Part shown: positions 1 to 7,808 of the stretch, one piece after another
Numbering within the stretch: position 1 is the stretch's first letter
Layout: every line of letters starts with the position of its first letter
Assembly: GCF_041080815.1 (NCBI RefSeq)
Contig: NZ_CP160205.1
Span: 5,146,001-5,210,000, forward strand
Length of the DNA stretch: 64,000 bases
From: Mucilaginibacter yixingensis
GTDB taxonomy: Bacteria; Bacteroidota; Bacteroidia; Sphingobacteriales; Sphingobacteriaceae
Direction: 5' to 3'
The notes under the pieces: generated by a model
What the model was told of the DNA's origin: nothing
Databases searched by the model: none
The model's input: the letters and a program-made list of their open reading frames with translations, nothing else
Position numbers and translations under genes: made by a program

Positions 1-1
1 C

Positions 2-388
2 GGTTTTGAAAAAGCGATGGCTGACATCAAAGACGAAAATGTCGACCTCAAACAACTGTTCCAGCGCTTTGCAGCGCAGAGCCGCGAAAACAGTCAGGAA
101 CTGGCTGCCCTGGTGGGCAGCGAAGGTGACGAAGTGGAAACCGGCACCAGCGTATCGGGCAGCCTGCACCGCGCCTGGATCGATGTGAAAGCGCTGTTTG
201 GGGGCAGTACCCGCGAGAGTATTTTATCCGAAGCCGAACGCGGCGAGGATGCGATCAAAAAAGCTTATCGTGATGCGCTGGAAGACGAAGAACTGAGCGC
301 CGGTGCCCGTGAAGTGGTGAACCGCCAGCAAAGCGGGATCAACGCCGCGCACGATGAAGTGAAAGCGCTTCGTGACGCTGCGAAATAA
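2..388 (+). CDS. PA2169-family four-helix-bundle protein (5' partial)
   Basis: The reading frame is open to the left edge, so the N-terminus is missing. The first in-window ATG is at 17, but the residues before it (GFEKA) match the usual family sequence, so 17 is probably not the start. The 120-odd visible residues are helical and charged, with the pattern of the DUF2383/PA2169 family: an E-rich helix, then SLHRAWIDVKALFGG, then an acidic ERGED stretch. The family resembles ferritin-like bundles and is common near general stress genes in Bacteroidota. Its biochemical role is unknown. A strong terminator follows directly, so it is probably transcribed separately from the redox operon downstream. 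Family assignment is confident; function is not. Confidence 0.85.
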   Translation, partial: GFEKAMADIKDENVDLKQLFQRFAAQSRENSQELAALVGSEGDEVETGTSVSGSLHRAWIDVKALFGGSTRESILSEAERGEDAIKKAYRDALEDEELSAGAREVVNRQQSGINAAHDEVKALRDAAK

Positions 389-406
389 CCAACTGATCTT
401 TTCAAC

Positions 407-438
407 GGGCGCTGCAAACGCAGCGCCCCATTTTTTTT
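407..438 (+). terminator. Rho-independent terminator
   Basis: A 9-bp perfect GC-rich stem (GGGCGCTGC / GCAGCGCCC) with an AAAC loop is followed by eight T residues. It ends just before the ATG at 443 and closes the PA2169-family gene. Confidence 0.9.
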
Positions 439-442
439 ACCT

Positions 443-979
443 ATGAATAGTATCGACCAACAACAACCGGAAGTGAACCGCGAAAATCTGAGCGGCGCTG
501 AAGCCGTGGAAAAGATCAAAGAGCTGGCCGGCAAAACGCAGACCTGCTTTTTCAATACCGATCTGAGATCCGGCCGTGCCGCCGCAACGCGGCCCATGTC
601 CGTGCAGCAGATCGACGACGAAGGCAACCTCTGGTTCCTGAGCGCAGTGGACAGCCATAAAAACGCGGAAATTCAACAGTATAACCGCGTACAGCTTTTA
701 TTTATGGGTTCGGCACATTCCGATTTTCTAACCCTTGGCGGCAGGGCCAGTATCAGCACCGATAAAGTCAAGATCAAAGAATTATGGGAACCCATCGTCA
801 AAACCTGGTTCACCGAAGGCGTAGATGACCCGCGCATCACCGTGATCAAGGTTACCCCGGATGAAGGCTACTACTGGGATACCAAACACGGCAAAATGGT
901 GGCCTTTTTGAAAATGATCGCTGGCAGCATTATCGGTAAAACATTGGATGACAGCGTCCAGGGAGAAGTGAAACCATGA
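443..979 (+). CDS. Pyridoxamine 5'-phosphate oxidase-like general stress protein
   Basis: This 178-residue protein has the split-barrel flavin-binding pattern of general stress protein 26 type PNPOx-like proteins: an N-terminal helix, then TCFFNTDLRSG, RPMSVQQIDDEGNLWFLSAVDSHKNAEI, and a second half with VKIKELWEPIVKTWF and GYYWDTKHGKM. Members bind FMN, FAD or F420 and many are probably oxidoreductases of unknown substrate; true PNPOx activity is not implied. It is the first gene of a tight operon and its stop overlaps the next ATG by 4 nt. The neighbours are a flavodoxin-fold reductase and an FAD/NAD(P) protein, so a shared flavin-dependent reaction is plausible. The family call is firm and the substrate unknown. 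Confidence 0.85.
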   Translation: MNSIDQQQPEVNRENLSGAEAVEKIKELAGKTQTCFFNTDLRSGRAAATRPMSVQQIDDEGNLWFLSAVDSHKNAEIQQYNRVQLLFMGSAHSDFLTLGGRASISTDKVKIKELWEPIVKTWFTEGVDDPRITVIKVTPDEGYYWDTKHGKMVAFLKMIAGSIIGKTLDDSVQGEVKP

Positions 980-1635
980 AGGCTTTATTGATCAATTGCA
1001 CGCTCAAACGAGCGCCGAAATTTTCCAATACCGAAGCGCTGGCGAAAAAAGCCGCCGAACAGTTTCAGGAAAAAGGCATTGAAACTGAGATGATCCGGCT
1101 GAATGCTTATAACGTGCTGCCAGGTAACAGCTCCGATGAAGGTGAAGGCGACGAATGGCCGCAAATTTTAGAGAAAATCAAAGCCTGCCATATCTTTATC
1201 ATCGCCACGCCCATCTGGATGGGGCATTTGGCTTCCACTGCGCAAAAAGTCATTGAACGGCTGGATGCGATATTCCGCGATGAAGAACTGATGGATGAAA
1301 AAACAGGTCAGTTTATGCCCTATAACAAAGTGGCCGGTTGCCTGGTGACCGGTAACGAAGATGGCGCCCACAGTTGTGCCGCGCAAGTCCTCTGGTCCTT
1401 GCAAGAAGTGGGTTTCACCATCCCTCCGAATGTTAACGCTTATTGGGTCGGCATGGCCGGGGGCGAAAAAGATTATGTAGAAGCCGGTGGCGAGCGCTAT
1501 TTATACACCAATAAAAGCTTGCGTTATATGACTGAAAACCTGGCCTGGTTCGCTCAGCTTTTACAGAACCACCCCATCGGCACCAATTTGCTGGAGGCCG
1601 AAGCAAAAGCCAAAGCGGAAAGCGATGAGGAATAA
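976..1635 (+). CDS. NAD(P)H-dependent FMN reductase / flavodoxin-fold oxidoreductase
   Basis: The 219-residue protein begins MKALLINCTLKRAPKFSNT, the phosphate-binding first strand and loop of NADPH-dependent FMN reductases. It continues with IIATPIWMGHLASTAQKVIERLDAIF, the WrbA/FMN-reductase-like second motif, and GCLVTGNEDGAHSC. It should bind FMN and take electrons from NAD(P)H in the cytoplasm. Its start overlaps the upstream PNPOx-like gene by 4 nt and its end overlaps the downstream FAD/NAD(P) gene by 11 nt, so translation is probably coupled. It could supply reduced flavin to its neighbours. The physiological acceptor cannot be read from sequence. Confidence 0.85.
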   Translation: MKALLINCTLKRAPKFSNTEALAKKAAEQFQEKGIETEMIRLNAYNVLPGNSSDEGEGDEWPQILEKIKACHIFIIATPIWMGHLASTAQKVIERLDAIFRDEELMDEKTGQFMPYNKVAGCLVTGNEDGAHSCAAQVLWSLQEVGFTIPPNVNAYWVGMAGGEKDYVEAGGERYLYTNKSLRYMTENLAWFAQLLQNHPIGTNLLEAEAKAKAESDEE

Positions 1636-3259
1636 AAGAGATGTTCGCCGCATCGCCATTTTAGGCGGCGGCCCTTCCGCCTTGTTTATTTTCAAACGCC
1701 TCGTGGAAAGCGGCCACCAGGATTTCAGCGTGGACATTTATGAAAAAAGTGCTGAGTTAGGCTGCGGGATGCCTTATGGACACGACGGCGCTGCCGATGA
1801 ACACGTTACCAACGTTTCGGGCAACGAAATCCCTGAACTGCCCAACGACATGGCCGACTGGGTGAAAAAAGTACCGAAAGACACCCTCGATAAATACCAC
1901 CTCGATGCTGGAAAATTCAACGATTATAAAGTATTGCCCCGCCTGCTTTTTGGCCAGTATCTCTGTGATCAATTCAAAAACCTGCTGCACCAAGCCAAAG
2001 AAAATGGATTAAACACACAGGTTTATTACAACACCAGCGTTTTAGACATCATTGATCTGCCCGACGAGCAGCAAGTTGAAGTGCGTACCCATAAAGGCGC
2101 TGAAACGTATGACCACGTGATCGTATGTACCGGCCACCTCTGGCCTAAAAAACACGAAGGTCAAGTAACAGGTTGGTTCGATTCACCTTACCCTCCGGAA
2201 AAGATCGCGCTGAAGGCCGATTACCCTGTGGCAGTAAGAGGCGCTTCACTGACTGCCATAGACGCTATACGCACTTTGGGCAGGCACAACGGACATTTTG
2301 AAAAAGACGAAAATGGCCGATTACATTTTTATCCCGAAAGCCCCGGTTTTAAAATCGTGATGCACTCGCGCAATGGGCTCTTGCCGGCCGTGCGTTTCCA
2401 CCTGGAAGACTCCCATTTAGGTAAAGACACCGTGCTGTCACCGGAAAGAATCGCTGCTAACCGTGAAGCTAACGAAGGCTTTCTTTCGCTCGATTATGTT
2501 TTTGAGGAAAACTTTAAAAAAGGTATCCGCGAACACGATCCCGCCTGTTACGACGAGATCAAAGACATGAACATGGAAGCTTTTGTTGATCATATGATGA
2601 CCAAACGCGAAGCCCGTGACCCTTTCGAATTGTTGAAAGATGAATATGCCGAAGCGGAACGCTCTATCAAAACGCATCAATCGGTCTACTGGAAAGAAAT
2701 GCTGGCCATCCTCAGCTTTGCCATGAATTACCCCGCCAAGTATTTCTCCGCCGAAGATTATCAACGCATATACAAAACACTAATGCCGCTGATCTCCGTA
2801 GTGATCGCCTTCGTACCGCAAAGCTCGGCGGAAACCCTCATGGCGATGCACGAAGCTGGTTGCCTGGAAATGAAAGTGGTGGATCAGGACGAAGAACCCG
2901 AACCCGGTGAACAAGGCGGCGCGGATTATGCGGGCGTACATTATCAACTATTTGTTGACTGCATCGGCCAGCCGCATATCTCGTTTGAAGATATCCCCTT
3001 TGAAGGATTAAAGGCTGTCGGCACACCTGCCCGTCTTGGCTTCCGTAACAAACCAGACGAATACCTGACCGTGCCCGGCCTGGCGATCAACGACCGTTTT
3101 CAGTTACTGGACGCCTACGGTGCCCTGAATGAACGCATCTATATCATGGCCGTCCCTTTTATCGGTGGTTATAACCCCGATTATTCAGGACTGGATTTCA
3201 GCGAAGCAGCTTCCAAACTGGTGCTGGATGGTTTATTGAACAAAGCAATGAGCGCATGA
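1625..3259 (+). CDS. FAD/NAD(P)-binding protein (NAD_binding_9 type)
   Basis: The 544-residue protein has an N-terminal Rossmann motif (IAILGGGPSALFIFKRL, about residues 10-26) and the GCGMPYG loop typical of the HcnB-like FAD-NAD(P)-binding family. A second nucleotide-binding stretch, VIVCTGHLWPKKHEG, lies near residue 170. Late motifs include LFVDCIGQPHISFE and LTVPGLAINDRF. Family members are usually uncharacterised single-component dehydrogenases or N-hydroxylase-like flavoproteins. No signal peptide is visible, so it is cytoplasmic. It overlaps both neighbours (11 nt upstream, 4 nt downstream), the strongest sign that it works with the adjacent FMN reductase and DUF1543 protein. The substrate is unknown. 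Confidence 0.85.
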   Translation: MRNKRDVRRIAILGGGPSALFIFKRLVESGHQDFSVDIYEKSAELGCGMPYGHDGAADEHVTNVSGNEIPELPNDMADWVKKVPKDTLDKYHLDAGKFNDYKVLPRLLFGQYLCDQFKNLLHQAKENGLNTQVYYNTSVLDIIDLPDEQQVEVRTHKGAETYDHVIVCTGHLWPKKHEGQVTGWFDSPYPPEKIALKADYPVAVRGASLTAIDAIRTLGRHNGHFEKDENGRLHFYPESPGFKIVMHSRNGLLPAVRFHLEDSHLGKDTVLSPERIAANREANEGFLSLDYVFEENFKKGIREHDPACYDEIKDMNMEAFVDHMMTKREARDPFELLKDEYAEAERSIKTHQSVYWKEMLAILSFAMNYPAKYFSAEDYQRIYKTLMPLISVVIAFVPQSSAETLMAMHEAGCLEMKVVDQDEEPEPGEQGGADYAGVHYQLFVDCIGQPHISFEDIPFEGLKAVGTPARLGFRNKPDEYLTVPGLAINDRFQLLDAYGALNERIYIMAVPFIGGYNPDYSGLDFSEAASKLVLDGLLNKAMSA

Positions 3260-3840
3260 ACCTTAAACTATATATGGTGTTATTGGGTTCCAAAGCGCCG
3301 GGCCGCAGCGTCGAACAGCACGATTTCTTCTTCGGTATTGGCGCTACACTCGCGGAATTGGTTCCCGCCATGCGCGAATTCTGGTCCGAAGCCGGTAACA
3401 GCCTGCACATCGACGGCTGGCGGGAAGTGACCCATGTGGAGGGGCACCAGGTAAACATCATCCCCAAAGCACAAGCCGACCCGGGTAACACAAAACGTTT
3501 ATTCTTTATCAACCTCGGCGGTTACCAGACCGGTAAACTGGAAGAACAGCATTACACCCTGCTCACCGTTCAGGAAGACCGCAAACAAGCGATCAAAGCC
3601 TCCACCGGAACGGATTTTTTCAAAACTGCATCGATTGAAAAAGTTAAAGCTGCTGCTGCACACATTGATGAAAAATATGGCATCGATGTAGATGATATCT
3701 ACCGTATTGACGACCTGCTATCACCTGCATTCAAAGCCCTATACCATATCGAGCTGTTACCGGATCCAAACTCTGTTCCCGATGAAATTCATTTAGGTTA
3801 TCTCAAACTCAACCAATGGAACAGCGGACTGAAGCACTGA
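3256..3840 (+). CDS. DUF1543 domain-containing protein
   Basis: This 194-residue protein matches the DUF1543 pattern: the opening NLKLYMVLLGSKAPGRSVEQHD, the FFGIG segment, and FFINLGGYQTGKLEEQHYTLL in the middle. The fold contains two similar halves. No enzymatic role is established for the family. It starts on the ATGA shared with the FAD/NAD(P) gene and ends inside the next gene (25-nt overlap). It is cytoplasmic, with no signal peptide or membrane segment. Co-translation with flavoproteins suggests a small-molecule or redox role, but that is inference only. Confidence 0.8.
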   Translation: MNLKLYMVLLGSKAPGRSVEQHDFFFGIGATLAELVPAMREFWSEAGNSLHIDGWREVTHVEGHQVNIIPKAQADPGNTKRLFFINLGGYQTGKLEEQHYTLLTVQEDRKQAIKASTGTDFFKTASIEKVKAAAAHIDEKYGIDVDDIYRIDDLLSPAFKALYHIELLPDPNSVPDEIHLGYLKLNQWNSGLKH

Positions 3841-4346
3841 CCGTCTGGGTTGCCGAAAAATATGCAGGACATCTCATCCCGCTCAGCGGCGAACCCTATT
3901 TCAGCCATTGCCTGGCCGTAGCCCAAACCGTTGCCCCTTACATCATTCTCGGCTGTGAAGCCGGGTTATGCCATGATCTATTAGAAGACCATATCACCAC
4001 AGCGGAGGCCTTGCGAACCGCCTTGTTGGCATTTGCCTATACAGTTCCCGAAACCGAACAAATAGTCGCCATGGTCAACGAGCTAAGCGATGTCTTTCAC
4101 CCTGATAACTATTCAGACACAGGCAAGAAAAAACTTCGCTGGCTCGAAACCCAACGCCTGGCAACCATCAGTTCCGCTGCCCAGACCATCAAATATGCCG
4201 ACCTGATTGATAATGCCATATGGGTGCGGCAACACGAGCCGCACAAATGGCAGCGATACGCAAACCGCAAACGTAAACTCCTGCACCTGCTCGACAAAGG
4301 CGATCCGATACTCCGTCAGCAAGCACTGGGAATTTTTTTTAACTAA
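3816..4346 (+). CDS. HD-domain phosphohydrolase (RelA/SpoT hydrolase-like)
   Basis: The 176-residue protein carries the metal-binding HD signature (LCHDLLED, about residues 49-56), preceded by PYFSHCLAVAQ with the first metal histidine. The layout matches stand-alone (p)ppGpp hydrolase-like (MESH1-type) HD proteins. A late DLIDNAIWVRQHEP segment supplies the distal aspartate. It is the last gene of the redox operon and overlaps DUF1543 by 25 nt; the ATG at 3816 is the first available start. It may hydrolyse a phosphorylated nucleotide such as ppGpp or an NAD(P)-derived metabolite, but the substrate is not determined. Confidence 0.7.
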   Translation: MEQRTEALTVWVAEKYAGHLIPLSGEPYFSHCLAVAQTVAPYIILGCEAGLCHDLLEDHITTAEALRTALLAFAYTVPETEQIVAMVNELSDVFHPDNYSDTGKKKLRWLETQRLATISSAAQTIKYADLIDNAIWVRQHEPHKWQRYANRKRKLLHLLDKGDPILRQQALGIFFN

Positions 4347-4391
4347 AACTATAATTCTACAGGTCTGTTTTTTTGTAAAAAAGACAGCATC

Positions 4392-4571
4392 ATGGCCAAA
4401 TATTCAGAAAAAGCGCAGGACAAGGTTCACCAGGCTTTACACGAAGAAAAAGAAGGTACGCTGAAAAGCGGCCGCAGCGGAAAAAAAGTAACCAGCCGTA
4501 AACAGGCGATCGCCATCGGGCTTTCCGAAGCCCGCGCGGCAGGCGCCAAAGTACCCAAAAAGAAAGACTGA
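4392..4571 (+). CDS. Small DUF6496-type basic protein
   Basis: A 59-residue protein starting MAKYSEKAQDKVHQALHEEK, with a central GTLKSGRSGKKVTSRKQAIA and ending AAGAKVPKKKD. This is the arrangement of the small basic DUF6496 family, frequent beside stress genes in Proteobacteria and Bacteroidota. A nucleic-acid-binding role is suggested only by its charge. It begins 45 nt after the HD gene and ends 1 nt before the dehydrogenase start, so it may be part of the same transcript. Confidence 0.75.
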   Translation: MAKYSEKAQDKVHQALHEEKEGTLKSGRSGKKVTSRKQAIAIGLSEARAAGAKVPKKKD

Positions 4572-4572
4572 A

Positions 4573-5580
4573 ATGCAAAACGAATCTAAAATGAACCGGC
4601 GGCAGGCCGTCGCCGGCATCGGTACGGCACTGGCCGCTGTCGCGGTTACCCCCGTACTGGGAGGAACACCTATGGAAAACAAACCCTATGACGGGCCCGC
4701 CAGGATCAGCGACCCGACCAAACTGCACCCCAAACCGCCTTTTAAAAGCCAGCCGCAGCCCTGGCCGGGTTTGCAGAGCAAAATGGATCCGGTGCCGGAT
4801 TGCGGCGAAAGAAGCTATAAAGGCTCCGGCCGTTTAACGGGCCGCAAAGCCCTGATCACCGGCGGCGATTCGGGTATGGGACGTGCAGCGGCGATCGCCT
4901 ATGCCCGGGAGGGCGCCGATGTCGCTATTAATTATTACCCGACCGAGGAGCCCGATGCCCAGGAAGTGATCGCGCTGATCAAAAAGGAAGGCCGCAAAGC
5001 CATTGCCATTCCCGGCGACCTGCGGCAGGAAGCTTTCTGCAAGGAACTGGTGCATAAAGCCATTGCAGGTCTGGGCGGACTGGATATCATCGTGAATAAT
5101 GCCGGCCGGCAGCAATCACAGAATTCCATCCTGGATATTACCAGCGAGGCATTTGATGCGACCATGAAGACCAATATCTACGCGCCGTTCTGGATCATCC
5201 GCGAAGCACTGCCGCATCTGCCGCCGGGATCGGCCATCATCGGCACGACCTCCGAACAAGCATATGATCCGAGCCCAGACCTGTATGACTATGCGCAAAC
5301 CAAGGCCGCGACGATGAATTACGTCAAGTCACTGGCCAAACAATTAGGGCCAAAAGGCATCCGCGTGAATGGTGTCGCACCGGGCCCGATCTGGACAGCT
5401 TTGCAGATCAGCGGCGGCGCCCAGCCGGAAAAACAACAGATGTTTGGTAGCTGGACGATGCTGGGCAGGCCGGGGCAGCCCGCGGAACTGGCTTCGATCT
5501 ACGTACAATTGGCTGCTGCCGATGCCAGTTTCGCCAGCGGCCAGGTCTATGGTTCGTCAGGAGGCGTTGGGCAGCCATGA
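4573..5580 (+). CDS. SDR-family oxidoreductase with Tat-like leader
   Basis: The 335-residue protein has a short leader (MNRRQAVAGIGTALAAVAV) that looks like a twin-arginine signal, then a linker, then a complete short-chain dehydrogenase. The cofactor motif is ITGGDSGMGRAA (about residues 95-106), followed by NNAGRQQ and the catalytic YAQTK. The layout fits the YdaD/YhxC general stress subfamily, which has a long N-terminal extension with PPF and DCGE-like motifs. An alternative start at 4591 would put the Arg pair at residues 3-4, which suits a Tat signal better. It overlaps the DUF4142 gene by 4 nt. Substrate unknown; export is inferred from the leader only. Confidence 0.85.
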   Translation: MQNESKMNRRQAVAGIGTALAAVAVTPVLGGTPMENKPYDGPARISDPTKLHPKPPFKSQPQPWPGLQSKMDPVPDCGERSYKGSGRLTGRKALITGGDSGMGRAAAIAYAREGADVAINYYPTEEPDAQEVIALIKKEGRKAIAIPGDLRQEAFCKELVHKAIAGLGGLDIIVNNAGRQQSQNSILDITSEAFDATMKTNIYAPFWIIREALPHLPPGSAIIGTTSEQAYDPSPDLYDYAQTKAATMNYVKSLAKQLGPKGIRVNGVAPGPIWTALQISGGAQPEKQQMFGSWTMLGRPGQPAELASIYVQLAAADASFASGQVYGSSGGVGQP

Positions 5581-6071
5581 GCAAGCTATTATTCGTTATA
5601 TTCCTGGGTTTTTGCGTAGCCGCCAAAGCCCAGATCCCGCAGCCGGATCCTGACACCACGGCCCGGCATTTCCTGATCGTGGCCAGTATCAAGAGCCTTC
5701 AGGAGGTGAGCGCCGGCAACCTTGCCGCGCAGAAAGCCATGCGACCGGATGTCAAAGCCTTTGGGCAGATGATGGTCAAGGATCATGGCGATACGGAGCA
5801 AAAACTCCTGGCCTTGGCGAAGAGCCGGCATATCATCTTGCCATCCGCGGCGACCGGCGCTATCCGGCCTGACCTGAACCTGGAAAAAGCGAGCACCAGA
5901 TTTGATCAGCTGTACGTCCACGCCATGGTTGCCGGGCATGGCAATACGGTCCAGGTTTTTGAAAATTATGCGACCGCCGGGAAGGACCCGGAAGTCAAAG
6001 CATTCGCACAACAAATGTTGCCTACGCTAAGGCACCACCTGATGGAGATCAAAGCGATCGAAGAAAAATGA
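5577..6071 (+). CDS. DUF4142 domain-containing secreted protein
   Basis: A 164-residue protein with an N-terminal signal peptide (MSKLLFVIFLGFCVAAKAQ) and the helical DUF4142 domain: SLQEVSAGNLAAQKAMRPDV, FGQMMVKDHGDTEQKL, then YVHAMVAGHGNTVQVFENY. The fold is ferritin-like; the function is unknown but members are common in stress and outer-membrane contexts. Translational coupling to the SDR gene (4-nt overlap) and export of both products suggest a joint envelope stress role. A hairpin terminator follows. Confidence 0.85.
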   Translation: MSKLLFVIFLGFCVAAKAQIPQPDPDTTARHFLIVASIKSLQEVSAGNLAAQKAMRPDVKAFGQMMVKDHGDTEQKLLALAKSRHIILPSAATGAIRPDLNLEKASTRFDQLYVHAMVAGHGNTVQVFENYATAGKDPEVKAFAQQMLPTLRHHLMEIKAIEEK

Positions 6072-6074
6072 AAT

Positions 6075-6107
6075 AAGCGCAAGGCGGGTGTATGCCGCCC
6101 TGCGCTT
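6075..6107. terminator. Bidirectional terminator between convergent genes
   Basis: The stem AAGCGCAaGGCGG / CCGCCcTGCGCTT sits exactly between the DUF4142 gene (plus strand) and the small membrane gene (minus strand). There is no long T tract on either side, so its strength is uncertain. Confidence 0.6.
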
Positions 6108-6301
6108 TAGCATTGACCGGCCCAGTCATCATCCCGGTCCCGGCGGGTCAGGATCCCGGCGAACCATAGCAGGAACATGATGCTGAACAGGTTCCGTATC
6201 TCCGCCGGCAGCGTATGCCGCGCCAAATAGTTCAGCCCGGCCCATGCTGCAAGGAGGAGCGCCAGCGATGCCAGCAGGAGCGAAATGACTTTCTCTTTCA
6301 T
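6107..6301 (-). CDS. Small two-helix membrane protein
   Basis: A 64-residue protein with two predicted transmembrane segments (about residues 4-26 and 38-52) and a charged tail RRDRDDDWAG. No family recognised. Its ATG overlaps the stop of the upstream 97-residue gene by 4 nt (ATGA), which supports real translation and coupling. It may act as a membrane partner of that protein. Confidence 0.55.
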   Translation of the reverse strand: MKEKVISLLLASLALLLAAWAGLNYLARHTLPAEIRNLFSIMFLLWFAGILTRRDRDDDWAGQC

Positions 6302-6591
6302 GGCATTTCCTCCAGGTTCTTTAAACGGAAGATCTCCCGCGCGATCAGCTTGCAGTTATCGCCCAGTTCTTCCAGCGTACAGCAGATCGTTCTGATCTTC
6401 ACCGGCAACTCATTCACCGTTTCCATTAAATCAATATGCAGCAGGCAGGACGCCAGGAGGTCGGCGCTGCCTTTCAATTGTTCGAAGAGGCCGTAAGCGG
6501 CTTCGCGGTCATTGCCCAAGAAATACTGGCCGTAATCCACAAAACCTTTCGGGGTCTTCAGGCTCAGTAAGATATAAAATTGCGTTTCCAT
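6298..6591 (-). CDS. Hypothetical helical protein
   Basis: A 97-residue acidic protein starting METQFYILLSLKTPKGFVDYG. I chose this start over one five codons upstream because the extra residues are not conserved-looking. The pattern (a short beta start, then DREAAYGLFEQLKGSADLLASCLLHIDLMETVNELP) is mostly helical with several cysteines. No family recognised. It is coupled by ATGA to the downstream membrane protein. Hsp20 lies upstream, separated by a terminator-like hairpin. Confidence 0.55.
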   Translation of the reverse strand: METQFYILLSLKTPKGFVDYGQYFLGNDREAAYGLFEQLKGSADLLASCLLHIDLMETVNELPVKIRTICCTLEELGDNCKLIAREIFRLKNLEEMP

Positions 6592-6603
6592 AGCCGTTAA
6601 ATT

Positions 6604-6633
6604 CAAAGAGCCCCTGCAAGCAGGAGCCCTTTG
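6604..6633 (-). terminator. Hairpin downstream of the Hsp20 gene
   Basis: An imperfect stem (CAAAGaGC..CTGC / GCAG..GC.CTTTG) sits just after the Hsp20 stop on the minus strand. It lacks a T tract, so it may be a weak terminator or an mRNA-protecting hairpin. Confidence 0.4.
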
Positions 6634-6654
6634 GGTTAAAAACTATTCATACAC

Positions 6655-7098
6655 TTATTTGATCTCGATCTGGCGGCGTACCGCTTTGGCTTCTTCGCGC
6701 TTGGCGATATCGATGCGCAGTACCCCGTCGGTGTAGCTGGCGTCGATGCGGCTGTCATCTGCACTTTCCGGTAAAGTGAACGAACGCACGAAGGAACTGT
6801 AGCTGTACTCACGCTTGCTGTAATTTTTTTGGTTGTCTTCGTGGTCAGCACTTTGTTCCACCGAAATGCTCAGCTGGTTACGTTCCAGGTTGAGTTTGAA
6901 GTCCTCTTTTTTAAGACCAGGTGCGGCAAGTTCTACATGATAGTTGTTCTCGCTCTCGCTGATGTTCACCGCAGGTACACGGGTCACCAGCCGGTCACTA
7001 AAAAAGGTGTCATTAAAAATAGATTCGAATACGTCGTTAAAGCCTGGCAATAACGCGTTGCCGGTTGGTTTTGCGGAATTGAATTTAACCAATGTCAT
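6655..7098 (-). CDS. Hsp20/alpha-crystallin small heat-shock protein
   Basis: The 147-residue ATP-independent holdase has the alpha-crystallin domain from about residue 45 to 135. Signature stretches are NYHVELAAPGLKKEDFKLNLE, the family's A-x-x-x-n-G-v-L-like segment near ASYTDGVLRIDIAKRE, and a C-terminal IEIK in place of the classical IxI. It should bind unfolding proteins in the cytoplasm under heat or oxidative stress. A near-perfect AGGAGG sits 8 nt before the ATG, which is unusual in Bacteroidota and suggests strong or foreign-type translation. It lies among other stress genes. Confidence 0.93.
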   Translation of the reverse strand: MTLVKFNSAKPTGNALLPGFNDVFESIFNDTFFSDRLVTRVPAVNISESENNYHVELAAPGLKKEDFKLNLERNQLSISVEQSADHEDNQKNYSKREYSYSSFVRSFTLPESADDSRIDASYTDGVLRIDIAKREEAKAVRRQIEIK

Positions 7099-7442
7099 AG
7101 GTCTTTCCTCCTTAATAAATTAATGATTGAAACTTATTTGTTAATTAAACTACCAGCTGGTATTCAAGTCCCGTGCCAGGGTGCCATCCGGCCTGACTTG
7201 CTGAAAAAATTGCAGTTTCTGTGAAAATTTTTCAGTTTCCCCGTGTCAAAATTTCAACCCGCAGGCCTTTAGTCCTGCCTTTCATACGTCCGCCATGTAT
7301 TTATTTAAGGGCGGCTGCGTACCTAAAGTCTTAACGACCGGTGAGAGATCAGGCGTTAGCAAATGCCGGGTGTGGCAGACATCCGGCCGGTAGGGTGTCA
7401 TTTTAATAAACGATGCGCGGTAGCTGGTGGCGCCTGCCCGGA
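7099..7442. other. Intergenic region upstream of Hsp20
   Basis: This 344-bp stretch holds the leader of the minus-strand Hsp20 gene, including its strong ribosome binding site, and the 3' flank of the response regulator gene. It contains a small imperfect repeat around GCAGGCCTTTAGTCCTGCC. No convincing gene on either strand. Confidence 0.5.
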
Positions 7443-7808
7443 TCAATCCTGCGGGAGTACCGTCCTTACTTTCTCCACCAACTGGTCCAGGTCAAACGGC
7501 TTAGCGATAAAGTCCGTTGCGCCCGCATTCATGGCAATGGTTTTGCCGTCCCGGCTGGCTGAGATCACAATGACCGGAAGCCCCCGGGTCGCGGGGTTTT
7601 CCCGTAGCGAACGCAGGACCTGGTCGCCCGAAAGTACCGGCATCCACAGGTCGAGCAACAGGAGATCAGGATGTTCGCGGTTGACAATGTTGGCGATATT
7701 CAGGGAATTAATTTCCGGTATCGTCTCGAAACCTTCCTCCTTCAGGATCAATTCCACCAGGTCCAGGATGCCCTCATCATCATCGCAGATCAGAATTTTA
7801 GCGGCCAT
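7443..7808 (-). CDS. Single-domain response regulator (partner of LOV kinase)
   Basis: A 121-residue CheY-like receiver with no output domain. It has the acidic pocket CDDDEG (residues 8-13), phosphoacceptor Asp53 in LLLLDLWMPVLSG, switch residue in VIVISAS and conserved Lys103 in FIAKPFD. It overlaps the 3' end of the upstream LOV kinase gene by 11 nt, so the two should be translated together and form a cognate pair. With no DNA-binding domain, the signal must go to a further partner by protein contact or phosphotransfer, possibly the hybrid kinase encoded at 9731-10867. Confidence 0.93.
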   Translation of the reverse strand: MAAKILICDDDEGILDLVELILKEEGFETIPEINSLNIANIVNREHPDLLLLDLWMPVLSGDQVLRSLRENPATRGLPVIVISASRDGKTIAMNAGATDFIAKPFDLDQLVEKVRTVLPQD

